Positions 42,447 to 54,400 of a stretch of DNA of 64,000 nt are shown one piece after another. Made by a program: the position numbers and the translations under genes. Location of the stretch: assembly GCA_963747775.1 (NCBI GenBank), contig CAVVGT010000003.1:682001-746000 (forward strand), given 5' to 3'. This DNA is from JAGVSZ01 sp963747775. GTDB taxonomy: Bacteria; Pseudomonadota; Gammaproteobacteria; Burkholderiales; SG8-39. The number at the start of each line of letters is the position of its first letter. Position 1 is the first letter of the stretch. The notes under the pieces are model-generated. The model saw only the letters and a list, made by a program, of their open reading frames with translations. It was not told the origin of the DNA and made no database searches.

Positions 42447-44564
42447 ATGGATTTGAACCCCGTCAAGAAGACCTTCACATACGGCGCGCATCAGGTGACG
42501 CTGGAAACCGGCGAGATCGCGCGCCAAGCGAGCGGAGCGGTGCTCGTGAACATGGAAGACAGTGTCGTGCTCTGCTCGGTTGTCGGCTCCAAGCAGCCGC
42601 GAGCGGGGGTGGATTTTCTTCCGCTCACCGTCGACTACGGCGAGAAGTACTACGCCGCGGGCAAGATTCCGGGCGGGTTCTTCAAGCGCGAAGCGCGGCC
42701 GTCGGAGAAGGACGTCCTGACCTCGCGCCTCATCGACCGGCCGATCCGGCCGCTGTTCCCCGAGGGCTTCTATCACGAGGTGCAGGTCGTAGCGACCGTG
42801 CTGTCCTGCAATCCCGAGATCGATCCCGACATCCCGGCGATGCTCGGGGTCTCGGCGGCGCTCGCAATCTCCGGCCTGCCGTTCAACGGGCCGATCGGTG
42901 CGGCGCGAGTGGCCTATATCGACGGCGAGTACGTCCTTAGCCCGACCGCGACGCAACTGAAGTCGAGCAAGCTCAACCTGGTCGTGGCGGGCACCGAGCA
43001 CGCGGTCCTGATGGTGGAGTCGGAGGCGCAGGAGTTGCCCGAGGACATCATGCTCGGTGCGGTGGTGTTCGGCCACCAGCAGATGCAGAAGGCGGTCAGC
43101 GCGATCAACGAGCTCGCCGACGAGGCCGGCAAGCCGGCTTGGGACTGGCAGCCGCCGACCGCGGAAGCGACGCTCGTGACGCGGGTCGCGGAGCTCGCCG
43201 AAGCCGATCTCCGCGCCGCGTTCGGGATCAAGCAGAAGCAGGCGCGGAACGCGCGCCTGGAAGCGATTCGCAAACATACGCTCGAGACCCTTGCCGCAAG
43301 CGAGAATCCGCCCGAGTCGAACCACGTCAAGGATCTGCTCTTCAACATCGAGGCGAAGATCGTCCGCAATCAGATTCTCGACGGTGAGGCGCGCATCGAC
43401 GGGCGCGACACTCGCACGGTGCGTCCGATCTCGATTCGGGTCGGGGTACTCCCGCGTACGCACGGCTCGGCGCTGTTCACACGCGGCGAGACCCAGGCAC
43501 TGGTGGTGGCCACCCTCGGCACTGGCCGCGACGAGCAGATCATCGACGCGATCCAGGGGGAGTACAAGGAGCGCTTCATGCTCCACTACAACATGCCGCC
43601 GTACGCGACCGGCGAGACCGGCCGCATGGGCGCCCCGAAACGACGCGAGATCGGGCACGGCCGCCTCGCGAAGCGCGCGCTGGTCGCGATGTTGCCGGCG
43701 CAGGAGGAGTTTGCGTACTCGATCCGCGTGGTTTCCGAGGTCACCGAGTCGAACGGCTCCTCGTCGATGGCAAGCGTGTGCGGCGGGAGCCTGGCGCTGA
43801 TGGATGCGGGTGTCCCGCTCAAGGCGCACGTCGCGGGCATCGCGATGGGGCTGATCAAGGACGGCAACCGGTTCGCGGTGCTCACGGACATCCTCGGTGA
43901 CGAGGATCATCTGGGCGACATGGACTTCAAGGTAGCCGGCACCGAGCGCGGGGTGACCGCCCTGCAGATGGACATCAAGATCGAGGGGATCACCAAGGAG
44001 ATCATGCAGGTCGCGCTCTCGCAGGCGCGCGAGGGACGCCTGCACATTCTGGGCATCATGAAACAGTCGCTGGGCGGCTCGCGCGAGGAGATCTCGAGCT
44101 TCGCGCCGCGCATCATCAAGCTCAAGATCAACCCCGAGAAGATCCGCGACGTCATCGGCAAGGGCGGTGTTGTGATCCGCGGCATCCAGGAGGAGACCGG
44201 CACGACGATCGAGATCGGCGACGACGGCACCATCAGCATCGCCTGCATCAGCATGGAGGGCGGCGAGGCGGCGAAGAAGAAGATCGAGGAGATCGTCGCG
44301 GAAGTGGAGATCGGCAAGATCTACAACGGTACCGTGCTGCGCCTGCTCGACTTCGGCGCGATCGTGAGCCTGCTGCCCGGCAAGGACGGGCTCCTGCACA
44401 TCTCGCAGATCAGCCAGCAGCGCGTCGCGAGCGTGGCCGACCACCTCAAGGAAGGCCAGCAGGTGAAGGTGAAGGTGCTCGAGGCCGACGAGAAGGGGCG
44501 CGTGCGCCTGTCGATGAAGGCGGTGGCCGAGCAGGAGAAGAGCGCCGCGGAGACCTCGCAGTAG
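42447..44564 (+). CDS. pnp: polyribonucleotide nucleotidyltransferase (PNPase)
   Basis: A 705-residue PNPase. Two RNase PH-like halves are visible (PSEKDVLTSRLIDRPIRPLF in the first; RTVRPISIRVGVLPRTHGSA and ESNGSSSMASVCGGSLALMD in the second), joined by an all-alpha region. The KH domain has INPEKIRDVIGKGGVVIRGI (about residue 562) and the S1 domain YNGTVLRLLDFGAIVSLLPG (about 625). It degrades RNA phosphorolytically 3'-5', as a trimer and often with RNase E. It is followed by a strong bidirectional terminator. Confidence 0.97.
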   Translation: MDLNPVKKTFTYGAHQVTLETGEIARQASGAVLVNMEDSVVLCSVVGSKQPRAGVDFLPLTVDYGEKYYAAGKIPGGFFKREARPSEKDVLTSRLIDRPIRPLFPEGFYHEVQVVATVLSCNPEIDPDIPAMLGVSAALAISGLPFNGPIGAARVAYIDGEYVLSPTATQLKSSKLNLVVAGTEHAVLMVESEAQELPEDIMLGAVVFGHQQMQKAVSAINELADEAGKPAWDWQPPTAEATLVTRVAELAEADLRAAFGIKQKQARNARLEAIRKHTLETLAASENPPESNHVKDLLFNIEAKIVRNQILDGEARIDGRDTRTVRPISIRVGVLPRTHGSALFTRGETQALVVATLGTGRDEQIIDAIQGEYKERFMLHYNMPPYATGETGRMGAPKRREIGHGRLAKRALVAMLPAQEEFAYSIRVVSEVTESNGSSSMASVCGGSLALMDAGVPLKAHVAGIAMGLIKDGNRFAVLTDILGDEDHLGDMDFKVAGTERGVTALQMDIKIEGITKEIMQVALSQAREGRLHILGIMKQSLGGSREEISSFAPRIIKLKINPEKIRDVIGKGGVVIRGIQEETGTTIEIGDDGTISIACISMEGGEAAKKKIEEIVAEVEIGKIYNGTVLRLLDFGAIVSLLPGKDGLLHISQISQQRVASVADHLKEGQQVKVKVLEADEKGRVRLSMKAVAEQEKSAAETSQ

Positions 44565-44586
44565 GCGGGGCGTTGCAGAAGCAAGA

Positions 44587-44618
44587 AAGGGGCGCCGCGC
44601 GGCGCCCCTTGTTGCTTT
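44587..44618. terminator. bidirectional terminator between pnp and dksA
   Basis: AAGGGGCGCC-GCGC-GGCGCCCCTT is a perfect 10-bp stem with A-rich sequence on the left (GCAAGAAAGG) and T-rich sequence on the right (TTGTTGCTTT), suitable for ending both convergent transcripts. Confidence 0.85.
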
Positions 44619-44633
44619 GAGGGACGGCAGGCG

Positions 44634-45059
44634 CTACTTCGCGACCTGCCGCTCCCGCATCTCGTCCAGCGTCTTGCAGTCGATGCAGAGCGTCGCCGTC
44701 GGACGGGCCTCGAGGCGCTTCAGGCCGATCTCTGCACCGCAGCTCTCGCAGTAGCCGTAGTCCTCCGCGTCGATGCGGCCGATGGTCTCGTCGATCTTCT
44801 TGATCAGCTTGCGCTCGCGATCGCGGTTGCGGAGCTCGAGCGCCATGTCCGATTCCTGGCTCGCGCGGTCGTTCGGATCGGCGAAGACGGTCTGGTCGTC
44901 CTGCATCTGGTGCACGGTGCGCTCGATGTCGGCGGACAGTTCCTCGCGCAACGCGCCGAGCATCTCCCGGAAATGCGCGCGCTGGCGCACGTTCATGTAC
45001 GTCTCGCCCTTCTTCGGCACGTAGGGCGGGAACTGCTTGCGCAGGGTTTCGACCGGCAT
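44634..45059 (-). CDS. dksA: RNA polymerase-binding transcription factor DksA
   Basis: A 141-residue DksA. The N-terminal coiled-coil region (MNVRQRAHFREMLGALREEL; HQMQDDQTVFADPNDRASQE) carries the acidic tip that enters the RNA polymerase secondary channel. The zinc finger has all four cysteines (CESCGAEIG and LCIDCKTLDEM). It acts with ppGpp on rRNA, tRNA and amino-acid promoters. It is convergent with pnp across a shared terminator. Its own promoter must lie in the ~145-base gap before the tRNA cluster. Confidence 0.95.
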   Translation of the reverse strand: MPVETLRKQFPPYVPKKGETYMNVRQRAHFREMLGALREELSADIERTVHQMQDDQTVFADPNDRASQESDMALELRNRDRERKLIKKIDETIGRIDAEDYGYCESCGAEIGLKRLEARPTATLCIDCKTLDEMRERQVAK

Positions 45060-45163
45060 TCGGACTACCCCCTAGGGCGCTCCGGAAAGAATGCGCTTGA
45101 TACCAGAAGCAGGAGGGCCCGGCAAGGCAAATAATCTCCGCGCGGCGCGCCTGCGGCGGCGGT

Positions 45164-45193
45164 TTGACCGTCCCGCGCTGGCACGCGTAGAAT
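45164..45193 (+). promoter_or_regulatory. promoter of the tRNA cluster
   Basis: TTGACC (45164-45169) and TAGAAT (45188-45193) are spaced by 18 bases, ending 11 bases before the first tRNA. The start region is GC-rich (CCGCACC), as expected of a stringently controlled tRNA promoter. Confidence 0.65.
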
Positions 45194-45204
45194 TCCGCAC
45201 CTTT

Positions 45205-45281
45205 CGGGGTGTGGCGCAGCCTGGTAGCGCGCTTGCTTTGGGAGCAAGATGTCGGGAGTTCGAATCTCTCCACCCCGACCA
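45205..45281 (+). tRNA. tRNA-Pro(TGG)
   Basis: 77 nt including encoded CCA. The acceptor stem CGGGGTG pairs with CACCCCG, the anticodon stem CTTGC/GCAAG encloses the loop TTTGGGA with anticodon TGG, and the T arm GGGAGTTCGAATCTCTC is intact. Confidence 0.95.
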
Positions 45282-45312
45282 GGTTGCGATTGCGTACGTC
45301 AGGTCCGGTCAG

Positions 45313-45389
45313 GTGCCCGTAGCTCAACCGGATAGAGCATCGGCCTTCTAAGCCGGCGGTTACAGGTTCGAGTCCTGTCGGGCGCGCCA
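45313..45389 (+). tRNA. tRNA-Arg(TCT)
   Basis: 77 nt including CCA. The acceptor stem GTGCCCG pairs with CGGGCGC (one G-T pair), the anticodon stem TCGGC/GCCGG encloses CTTCTAA with anticodon TCT, and the T arm is CAGGTTCGAGTCCTG. Confidence 0.94.
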
Positions 45390-45411
45390 CTTCCTGGTCA
45401 CTCCGAACGAC

Positions 45412-45487
45412 GGTGGCTATAGCTCAGGGGTAGAGCATTGGATTGTGATTCCAAGGGTCGTGGGTTCGATACCCACTAGCCACCCCA
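45412..45487 (+). tRNA. tRNA-His(GTG)
   Basis: 76 nt including the encoded G at position -1 (45412) and CCA. The acceptor stem GTGGCTA pairs with TAGCCAC, the loop TTGTGAT carries anticodon GTG, and the discriminator is C, as required for histidine tRNAs. Confidence 0.95.
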
Positions 45488-45490
45488 AAC

Positions 45491-46414
45491 TCAAGCGCCT
45501 CCTCTGCGGTGGCGCGCCTGCACCGCAGCGCATTTCGGGAGATCGGCTGCGGTCGCGAGAAAGACCAGCCCGGTCCCGCCGGCGGTCGTCAGCCACGTAA
45601 GCCCCATGCGCGGAAACGCGCGCGCGACGACGCGGCGCCGGTCGCCGATTTCCACCACCACCACGCCGTTGTCTGTGAGCCGGTCGCGTACTTCCGCGAG
45701 CAGCCTCCTCACGAAGTCCAGGCCGTCGTGCCCGCTCGCCAGTGCGAGGGTGGGCTCGTGCCGATACTCCTGCGGCAGCCGGCGCATGTCCCGATCGGAC
45801 ACGTACGGCGGATTGCACAGGATGAGGTCGTAGCGCGTTCGCCCGAGTGCGGCGAACAAATCCGAGCGCACGAGCCGCACACGCCGCCCGAGGCGGTAGG
45901 CCAAGACGTTCTTGCGCGCGACCGCGAGCGCGGCCGCCGAAGTGTCCGACGCATCGACGCGAGCGCGCGGGAAGGCCAGGGCCGCGAGGATCGCAAGACT
46001 TCCCGACCCGGTGCAGAGATCCAGGATCCGTCGCGGTGCGCTTGCCAACCAGGGGGCGAGGCCAGCCGGCAGCAACTCCGCGATATGCGACCGCGGCACG
46101 ATCACACGCCGGTCGACGTAGAAACGCCGGTCCTGCAGCCATGCCTCGCGTAGCAGGTAGGCCAGCGGGGCGCGGGTGGCAATGCGGCGCCTGACGAGCG
46201 CATCGATGCGTCGTGCGGCGGTGGTGCCGACAGCTCGATCGAGCGCACCCGACAGTTCGGCAAACGGGACGTGGAGCGCGTGGCAGAGGAGCCACGCGGC
46301 CTCGTCCCGCGCATTGGAGGTGCCATGACCAAACACGAGCTTTGCGCGGTTGAATCTTCGCGCAACCTCGCGCCACCAGTCGTCGACGTTTGACGGGTTG
46401 GAGACCGCCTTCAA
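45491..46414 (-). CDS. prmB: 50S ribosomal protein L3 N5-glutamine methyltransferase PrmB
   Basis: A 307-residue HemK-family methyltransferase. An N-terminal helical domain is followed by the SAM motif RILDLCTGSGSLAILAALAF (about residue 140) and the catalytic NPPY in YDLILCNPPYVSDRDMRRLP. PrmB methylates a glutamine of L3; PrmC is the near paralogue, but the motif spacing and the segment RRFNRAKLVFGHGTSNA before it favour PrmB. The start is a TTG at 46414, whose last bases overlap the dapE stop codon (TTGA). It ends four bases from the tRNA-His 3' end. Confidence 0.9.
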   Translation of the reverse strand: MKAVSNPSNVDDWWREVARRFNRAKLVFGHGTSNARDEAAWLLCHALHVPFAELSGALDRAVGTTAARRIDALVRRRIATRAPLAYLLREAWLQDRRFYVDRRVIVPRSHIAELLPAGLAPWLASAPRRILDLCTGSGSLAILAALAFPRARVDASDTSAAALAVARKNVLAYRLGRRVRLVRSDLFAALGRTRYDLILCNPPYVSDRDMRRLPQEYRHEPTLALASGHDGLDFVRRLLAEVRDRLTDNGVVVVEIGDRRRVVARAFPRMGLTWLTTAGGTGLVFLATAADLPKCAAVQARHRRGGA

Positions 46415-47538
46415 GCGAGCAGCTTTTCGAGCACGCGCTGGTAGACCGCCCGCAGCGGCTCGATGGCGTCGAGCGCGACGTGCTCGTTCAGCCTGTGGAT
46501 CGACATGTTCACCGGGCCGAACTCGACGAGCTGCGAGCAGATGCGCGTGATGAACCGCCCGTCGGAGGTCCCGCCGGTGGTCGAAACCGCCGGCTCCACG
46601 CCGGTGACTTCGCGAATCGCCGTCACCATCGTGTTGACCAGCATGCCCCGCGGCGTGAGGAACGGGTTGCCGGAGAGCGACCACTCGAGCTCGTAGTCGA
46701 GCCGATGCCGATCGAGGATCTCGCGCACGCGCACCGCGAGGCTCTCCGCGGTGCTGGCGGTCGAGAAACGAAAGTTGAACACGACTTCCAGTTCGCCCGG
46801 AATCACGTTCGCTGCGCCGGTGCCCGCGTGAATGTTCGACACCTGTAGCGTAGTGGGGGGGAAGTACTCGTTGCCACGGTCCCATTCAATGCCCGTAAGC
46901 TCCGCGAGCGCGGGTGCGAAGAGATGAATCGGGTTCCGCCCCAGCTGCGGGTAGGCGACGTGCCCCTGCAGGCCTTTCACGATCAGCCTTCCGCCGAGGG
47001 ACCCGCGGCGGCCGTTCTTGACCGTGTCGCCCAGCCGATCGACGCAGGTCGGTTCGCCCACGATGCAGTAGTCGATGCGCTCTCCGCGCGCCTCGAGCCG
47101 GTCAACCACCTTCACCGTGCCGTCGGTCGCAACGCCTTCCTCGTCAGAGGTGATCAGCAGCGCGATCGAGCCGCGCGACGCCGGGTGGCTGGCGAGAAAC
47201 CCCTCGATGGCGGTCACGAAGGCCGCGAGGGACGTCTTCATGTCCGCGGCGCCCCGCCCGTACAGCTGCCCGTCGCGCTCGGTCGGGGCGAACGGATCGG
47301 ACAGCCATTGACCGAGCGGACCGGTCGGCACGACGTCGGTGTGTCCGGCGAAGCAGACGACCGGCGCGCCAGTCCCGCGCCGGGCCCAGAGGTTCGTGAC
47401 CCCGTTGCTCTTCAGCGGCTCCAGAGCAAAGCCGAGGCGCGTCAGTCGCTCGCCGAGCAGGGACTGGCAGCCGGCATCCTCCGGCGTCACGGAGCGGCGC
47501 GCGATCAGCGCGCGCGCAAGTTCGAGGGTATCGTCCAT
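46411..47538 (-). CDS. dapE: succinyl-diaminopimelate desuccinylase
   Basis: A 375-residue M20-family dizinc hydrolase of the succinylase branch of lysine and peptidoglycan-precursor synthesis. Metal ligands are visible in CFAGHTDVVPTGPLGQW, YGRGAADMKTSLAAF, the catalytic ITSDEEGVATDG, and the terminal LVEFGPVNMSIHRLNEHVAL. It removes succinate from N-succinyl-LL-diaminopimelate. dapC and dapD of the same pathway lie upstream on the same strand, separated only by pilU. The downstream prmB start overlaps its stop. Confidence 0.95.
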   Translation of the reverse strand: MDDTLELARALIARRSVTPEDAGCQSLLGERLTRLGFALEPLKSNGVTNLWARRGTGAPVVCFAGHTDVVPTGPLGQWLSDPFAPTERDGQLYGRGAADMKTSLAAFVTAIEGFLASHPASRGSIALLITSDEEGVATDGTVKVVDRLEARGERIDYCIVGEPTCVDRLGDTVKNGRRGSLGGRLIVKGLQGHVAYPQLGRNPIHLFAPALAELTGIEWDRGNEYFPPTTLQVSNIHAGTGAANVIPGELEVVFNFRFSTASTAESLAVRVREILDRHRLDYELEWSLSGNPFLTPRGMLVNTMVTAIREVTGVEPAVSTTGGTSDGRFITRICSQLVEFGPVNMSIHRLNEHVALDAIEPLRAVYQRVLEKLLA

Positions 47539-47607
47539 CGGGGTTCGCAGGAGAGCGCCGTTCGTTGACGGCGCGGAGTTTACCCGCTCATCGAGCGGGG
47601 CAGGCGG

Positions 47608-48792
<1,185 letters not shown>

Positions 48793-48825
48793 CGTTGGAG
48801 TCCTCCGGCGCCTTTCGCGGGAGAG

Positions 48826-49653
<828 letters not shown>

Positions 49654-49661
49654 GGGTTCTC

Positions 49662-50868
49662 TCAAAGTGAACGGGCGAACGCGGCGATGCGCCGTACGCC
49701 CTCGATGCATTCGTCGTACTGCGCGACCAGCGCGATGCGCACGTAGTTGCGGCCCGGATTCGTCCCGCCCGAGTCGCGCCCGAGATAGCTGCCGGGCAGG
49801 ACCGACACAGCCTGATTGTCGGTACAGCTCGCCGCGCGAACTCCGTGTCGGGGACCGGGGTGCGCACCCAGAGATAGAAGCCGCCGTCCGGCATCGCGCT
49901 CGAGCGGCGGCTCAGGATCGCGAGCGCTGCGGCGAATTTCTCGCGGTAGAGCCGGCGGTTCTCGACGACGTGCGCCTCGTCGTTCCAGGCCGCTACGCTC
50001 GCCACCTGCACCGGGGGGCTCATCGCGCAGCCCTGGTAGGTCCGGTAGAGCAGGAACGGCTTGAGGATCTGCCGCGTCTCCGGCGACGAACCCCGAGCGC
50101 ATGCCCGGCACGTTCGAGCGCTTGGACAGGCTCGAGAACACGATGAGCGCGCCGGAAGCCGGTGCGACCGAGCCGCTGCGCCGCCTCGAGCGCGCCGAGC
50201 GGCGGGCGCGCCTCGTCGAAGTAGATCTCCGAGTAGCACTCGTCGGAGGCGATCACGAAGCCGTGCGGTCGGACAGCTCGAACAGCCGCTCCCATTCGGC
50301 GAGCGTCATCACGTGCCCGGTCGGATTTGCGGGCGAGCACACGTAGACGAGCTGTGCGCGCGCGCCAGACAGCGTTCGGCACGGTCTCGTAGTCGAACGC
50401 GTAACCCTCGACCGGGACGTTGTTGAGGAAGTCGGGCGTCGCGCCGGCGAGCAGCGCCGCGCCTTCGTAGATCTGATAGAACGGGATTGGGGCAGACCAC
50501 GACCGCGTCCGCGCGGTCGCGATCGATCACCGTCTGCGCGATCGCGAACAGCGCCTCGCGGCTGCCGTTGACCGGGAAGCACCTGGGTCGCGGGATCGAC
50601 GCGCGGGGAGGCGCGTAGCGCCGCTTCAGCCAGGCCGCGATCGCTTCGCGCAACGCCGCCGTGCCCGCGGTCGGCGGATAGCTCGCGAGCCCGCCGAGGT
50701 TGCTCGGCGAGCGCACTGCTTGATGAATTCCGGGGTCGCGTGCCGCGGCTCGCCGATCGAAAGGGGGATGGGCTGCGCGAACGCGGCGCTCGGCGTCACG
50801 CCGGTCGAGCAAGCGCGGCGCAGCTTCTGGAACGGATAGCTCTGGAGCCGATCGAGATCGGGATTCAT
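49662..50868 (-). CDS. dapC: succinyldiaminopimelate transaminase (at least six frameshifts)
   Basis: About 400 residues spread over all three frames. Recognisable pieces in order are MNPDLDRLQSYPFQKLRR, IPLSIGEPRHATPEFIKQ, GGLASYPPTAGTAALREAIA, FPVNGSREALFAIAQTVIDR, LVYVCSPANPTGHVMTLAEW, FVIASDECYSEIYFDEARPP, VFSSLSKRSNVPGMRSGFVA (the PLP lysine), YRTYQGCAMSPPVQVASVAA, GGFYLWVRTPVPDTEFAR and DECIEGVRRIAAFARSL. This is a class I aminotransferase of the DapC group that converts N-succinyl-2-amino-6-ketopimelate with glutamate. The fragments stay in the right order and leave no gaps, which is what dense indel errors in an intact gene would look like. Confidence 0.82.
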
Positions 50869-50888
50869 GGTCGTCGCGCCGCGTCGGC

Positions 50889-51309
50889 TCAGCGCGTGCA
50901 TCGCTTGCGCGCTCGGCGGGCGGGCAAGTCGACGAGGCGGGGCGGGCTTCCAGCCCTGTCTTGCGTGCTCGGCCACGACGGTGGTGAAGATCCCGCCGCG
51001 GACGTAGAACTTCGCGGTGAGGCGCATGAAGCGCGGGCGCGTCGCGCGCGCGAGGTCGTCGAGAATGCGGTTGGTCACCGCCTCGTGGAACGCGCCCTCG
51101 TCGCGGAACGACCAGATGTAGAGCTTGAGGCTCTTCAGCTCGACGCACTGCCGGTCGGGAACGTAGTCGAGCAGGAGCGTCGCGAAGTCCGGCTGGCCGG
51201 TCTTCGGGCACAGGCAGGTGAATTCCGGGATCTCCATGTGAATCCGGTAGTCCCGCGCCGGCTGCCGGATTGGGAAAGTTCCGAGCGAGCGAGGCGGTTT
51301 CGCTGGCAT
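50889..51309 (-). CDS. queF: NADPH-dependent 7-cyano-7-deazaguanine reductase (3' frameshift)
   Basis: About 140 residues, the short unimodular QueF. The active site is CLCPKTGQPDFATLLLDYVP (nucleophilic Cys and proton-transfer Asp), followed by the signature ELKSLKLYIWSFRDEGAFHE and VRGGIFTTVVAEHARQGWKP. It reduces preQ0 to preQ1 in queuosine synthesis. As sequenced, the frame has no stop and runs on into dapC; a one-base slip in the C-rich stretch near 50,930 would give a stop at 50,889 and normal length. That correction is inference. The ATG at 51309 lies opposite smc. Confidence 0.85.
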
Positions 51310-51349
51310 TGTGGTTCGAACCTGATGTCGGGTGCGACGCAAAGTTGGT

Positions 51350-51355
51350 ATTATA
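51350..51355 (-). promoter_or_regulatory. -10 box in the queF/smc divergent region
   Basis: A perfect TATAAT on the minus strand points at queF. The same AT island reads TATTAT (51349-51354) on the plus strand toward smc. Neither has a clear -35. The divergent region is about 120 bases. Confidence 0.4.
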
Positions 51356-51429
51356 TCGGCCGGAAATTCAGCTCCGGAATCTCTCCAAGAAATGCGGCGC
51401 GTTCGCGCCGCGCATCTCCAGGTTGGAAA

Positions 51430-54400
51430 TTGCGACTCAAACAGATCAATCTCGCAGGATTCAAGTCTTTCGTAGAACCCACCCACATCCCCGTCCCCGG
51501 ACAACTGGTAGGCATCGTCGGCCCCAACGGCTGCGGCAAGTCCAACGTCATCGACGCCGTGCGCTGGGTGCTCGGCGAGACGTCAGCGAGCCGCGCTGCG
51601 CGGCGAGACGATGCAGGACGTGCTCTTCAACGGCTCGGCGCAGCGCCAGCCGGTCAACCGCGCGAGCGTCGAGCTCGTGTTCGACAACAGCCTCGGCAAG
51701 GCCGCGGGCCAGTGGTCGAGCTACGCGGAGATCTCGATCCGGCGCGTGCTGCAGCGCGACGGAGAGTCGCCGTACTCATCAACAACACGCAGGTCCGCCG
51801 CCGCGACGTGCGGACATCTTCCTCGGCACGGGCGCTCGGGCCGCGCGCCTACGCCATCATCGAGCAGGGCATGATCTCGCGCGTGATCGAGGCGAAGCCC
51901 GAGGAGCTGCGCGTCTTCCTCGAGGAGGCCGCGGGGGTCTCGAAGTACAAGGAGCGGCGTCGCGAGACCGAGCACCGGCTCGACGACACGCGGGAAAACC
52001 TCGCGCGCGTGGACGACATCCGGCCAGGAGCTGGAAGCGCAGATCGAGAAGCTCGACGCGTCAGGCCGATCTGGCCCGGCAGTATAAGTCGCTGCAATCT
52101 GAGGCTGTCCACAAGCAGAACCTCCTGTGGTGGCTGCGCAAGCGCGACGCCGAGAACGAGGCGGCGCGCGCGTTGCGCGATGTGGAGCGCGCGGCGAACG
52201 AGCTGGAGGCTGAAACCGCCCGGCTGCGAGAGGTCGAACGGCGCGTCGAAGCGGCACGAGTCGAGCACTACGCCGCGGGCGACTCCGTCAGCGCGGCGCA
52301 GGGCGAGCTCTATGAGGTCAATAGCGAGGTCTCGCGCCTGGAGGCCGAGCTCCGCTTTGTGGCGGAAACGCGGCAACGCCTGGACGCGCAACTCGCTCAT
52401 CTCGCGCTCCAGATCGAGCAGTGGGAGCGCCAGCGCGCGGAGCTGACCGAGGCCGCGGCGATGTGGCAGCAGCGCCGGGCCGAGGCTGCGGCCCGCATTG
52501 CTGCGGCGGAAGGGCAGCACGCGGACGAAGAGGCGCGGCTGCCCGAACACGAGGCGGCGCACCGGACTGCGCAGGCCGCACTCGATGAGGCGCGCGATGC
52601 GGCAGTGCGCAGCGAGCAGGCGCTGCAGGTCGAGCAGACGCACCTCGCGCACGCCGAACGGATGCTGGAGCAACTGCGCGTGCGCGAGGAGCGACTGGCC
52701 ACCGAGCGCGAACAGCTCGTCGCACCCGAGCCGGCGCGACTTTCCGACATCGCACAAGGCATCGCCGCGGCCGCGGCCGAAGTGGACGGTGCCACGGGAC
52801 GGATCCGCGAGCTGCAGGAGGACCTGCCGGTGCTCGAGGCGGCGCGCGGCGCGGCGCTCGCGCGCCTGCAGGAGATCGAGCGCGAGGCGAACACCCGGGA
52901 AGGCCGGCTCGCCACCCTCAGGCGCATCCAAGAGCAGGTTGAGGAAGGCGGCGAGATCAACGAGTGGCTCGGCAAGCACCAGTTGCAGGGGCTGCCCCGG
53001 CTCTGGCAGAAGATCACGGTCGAGCCGGGCTGGGAAACGGGGATCGAGTCGGTGCTGCGCGAGCGACTGCACGCGCTCCAGCTCGCCGATCCGAACCGCC
53101 TCGCGCGGTTGCTGGAGGATCCACCCCCCGCGAAACTGAGCCTGTTCACGCCCAGCACGGCAAGCGGCCAGCGCGTCACCGAAGCAGCGTTTCGGCCGCT
53201 GGCTGCACTGGTGCGGTGCACCGATGAGGCCGCTCGGCCGCTGATCGAGGACTGGTTGGCCGGCTGCTTTGCCCACGACGGCATGCCATCGCTCACGACG
53301 CGGCTTGGCCTTCCACCCGGTGCAGTACTGGTCAACCGCGATGGCCATCAGTTCACCCGCTACGGCGTGAGCTTCCACGGCCCGGATTCGGGCGACGCGG
53401 GGATTCTGGCGCGGCAGCGCGAGATCGAAGCCCTGGCTGCCGAGCTCGACGTGCTGGCGCACGGGGTTGGCGAGGCGCGCGAGGTTTACGCGGCCGCCGA
53501 GCGAGCGCTGGCACTGCGTCGCGACCAGATCGCCGTGCTGCAGGGACAGGAGGCCGAGCGACAGAGCGTCCGGCACGAGCTGCAACTCGAGGAGCTCCGC
53601 ATCAACGAAAGCATCGCCCGGGTACGCGAGCGGGCGGAGCAGATCGATGTCGAGCGCCAGGGGATCGCTCGTGAACGTGATGTGGAGGCCGGAGCACGTT
53701 CGGAGGCGGGGGTCCGGATCGGTCGCTACCAGAGCGAGATCGAGTCCGTCCACGCACGGCTCGACAGGGCGCGGAGCGACTTCGAGGCGCGTGGAAGTGC
53801 GTTGAACGCGCAGCGAGAGGTCATTCAGACGGCCGCTCGCGAGGTCCAAGAAGCCTTGTTTGCTGAACGAGAATGCCTGAGTAAATTAAATGAGATAGAG
53901 CGATCTATTAAGGTTTTATCTGAGCAATTGACTCAGGCTCTCGCTGACCGCTCATCCACGCAGAGCGAGCTTGCCGGCCGGCGCGACGAGGGGCTGCGGG
54001 AGGAGCTTCAGGCCGGCCTCGCGAACCGCGTCGATCGGGAGCAGAAGCTGGCCGCGGCCCGGGGGCGCCTGGAGAAGATCGGGGAGACCCTGCGCGGGGC
54101 CGACGAAGAGCGACTCGCTGCCGAGCAGAAGCTCCCGCCGCTGCGCGACCGGATTGGCGAGTTGCGGCTGAAGGAGCAGGCGGCACGGCTGGGCGTCGAG
54201 CAATTCGCCGGGCAACTGGCGGAAGCGGGCGCCGACGAAGCCGCCCTCGCTCAGGCGTTCGAGGCGAACAAGGTCCGGCCGGGCGCGCTGCAGGCGGAGA
54301 TCCAGCGCTTGCATCAAGCGATGGACGACCTCGGCGCGATCAACATGGCGGCGCTCGAGGAGCTGGGAATCGCGGCCGAGCGCAAGGCCTTCCTCGATGC

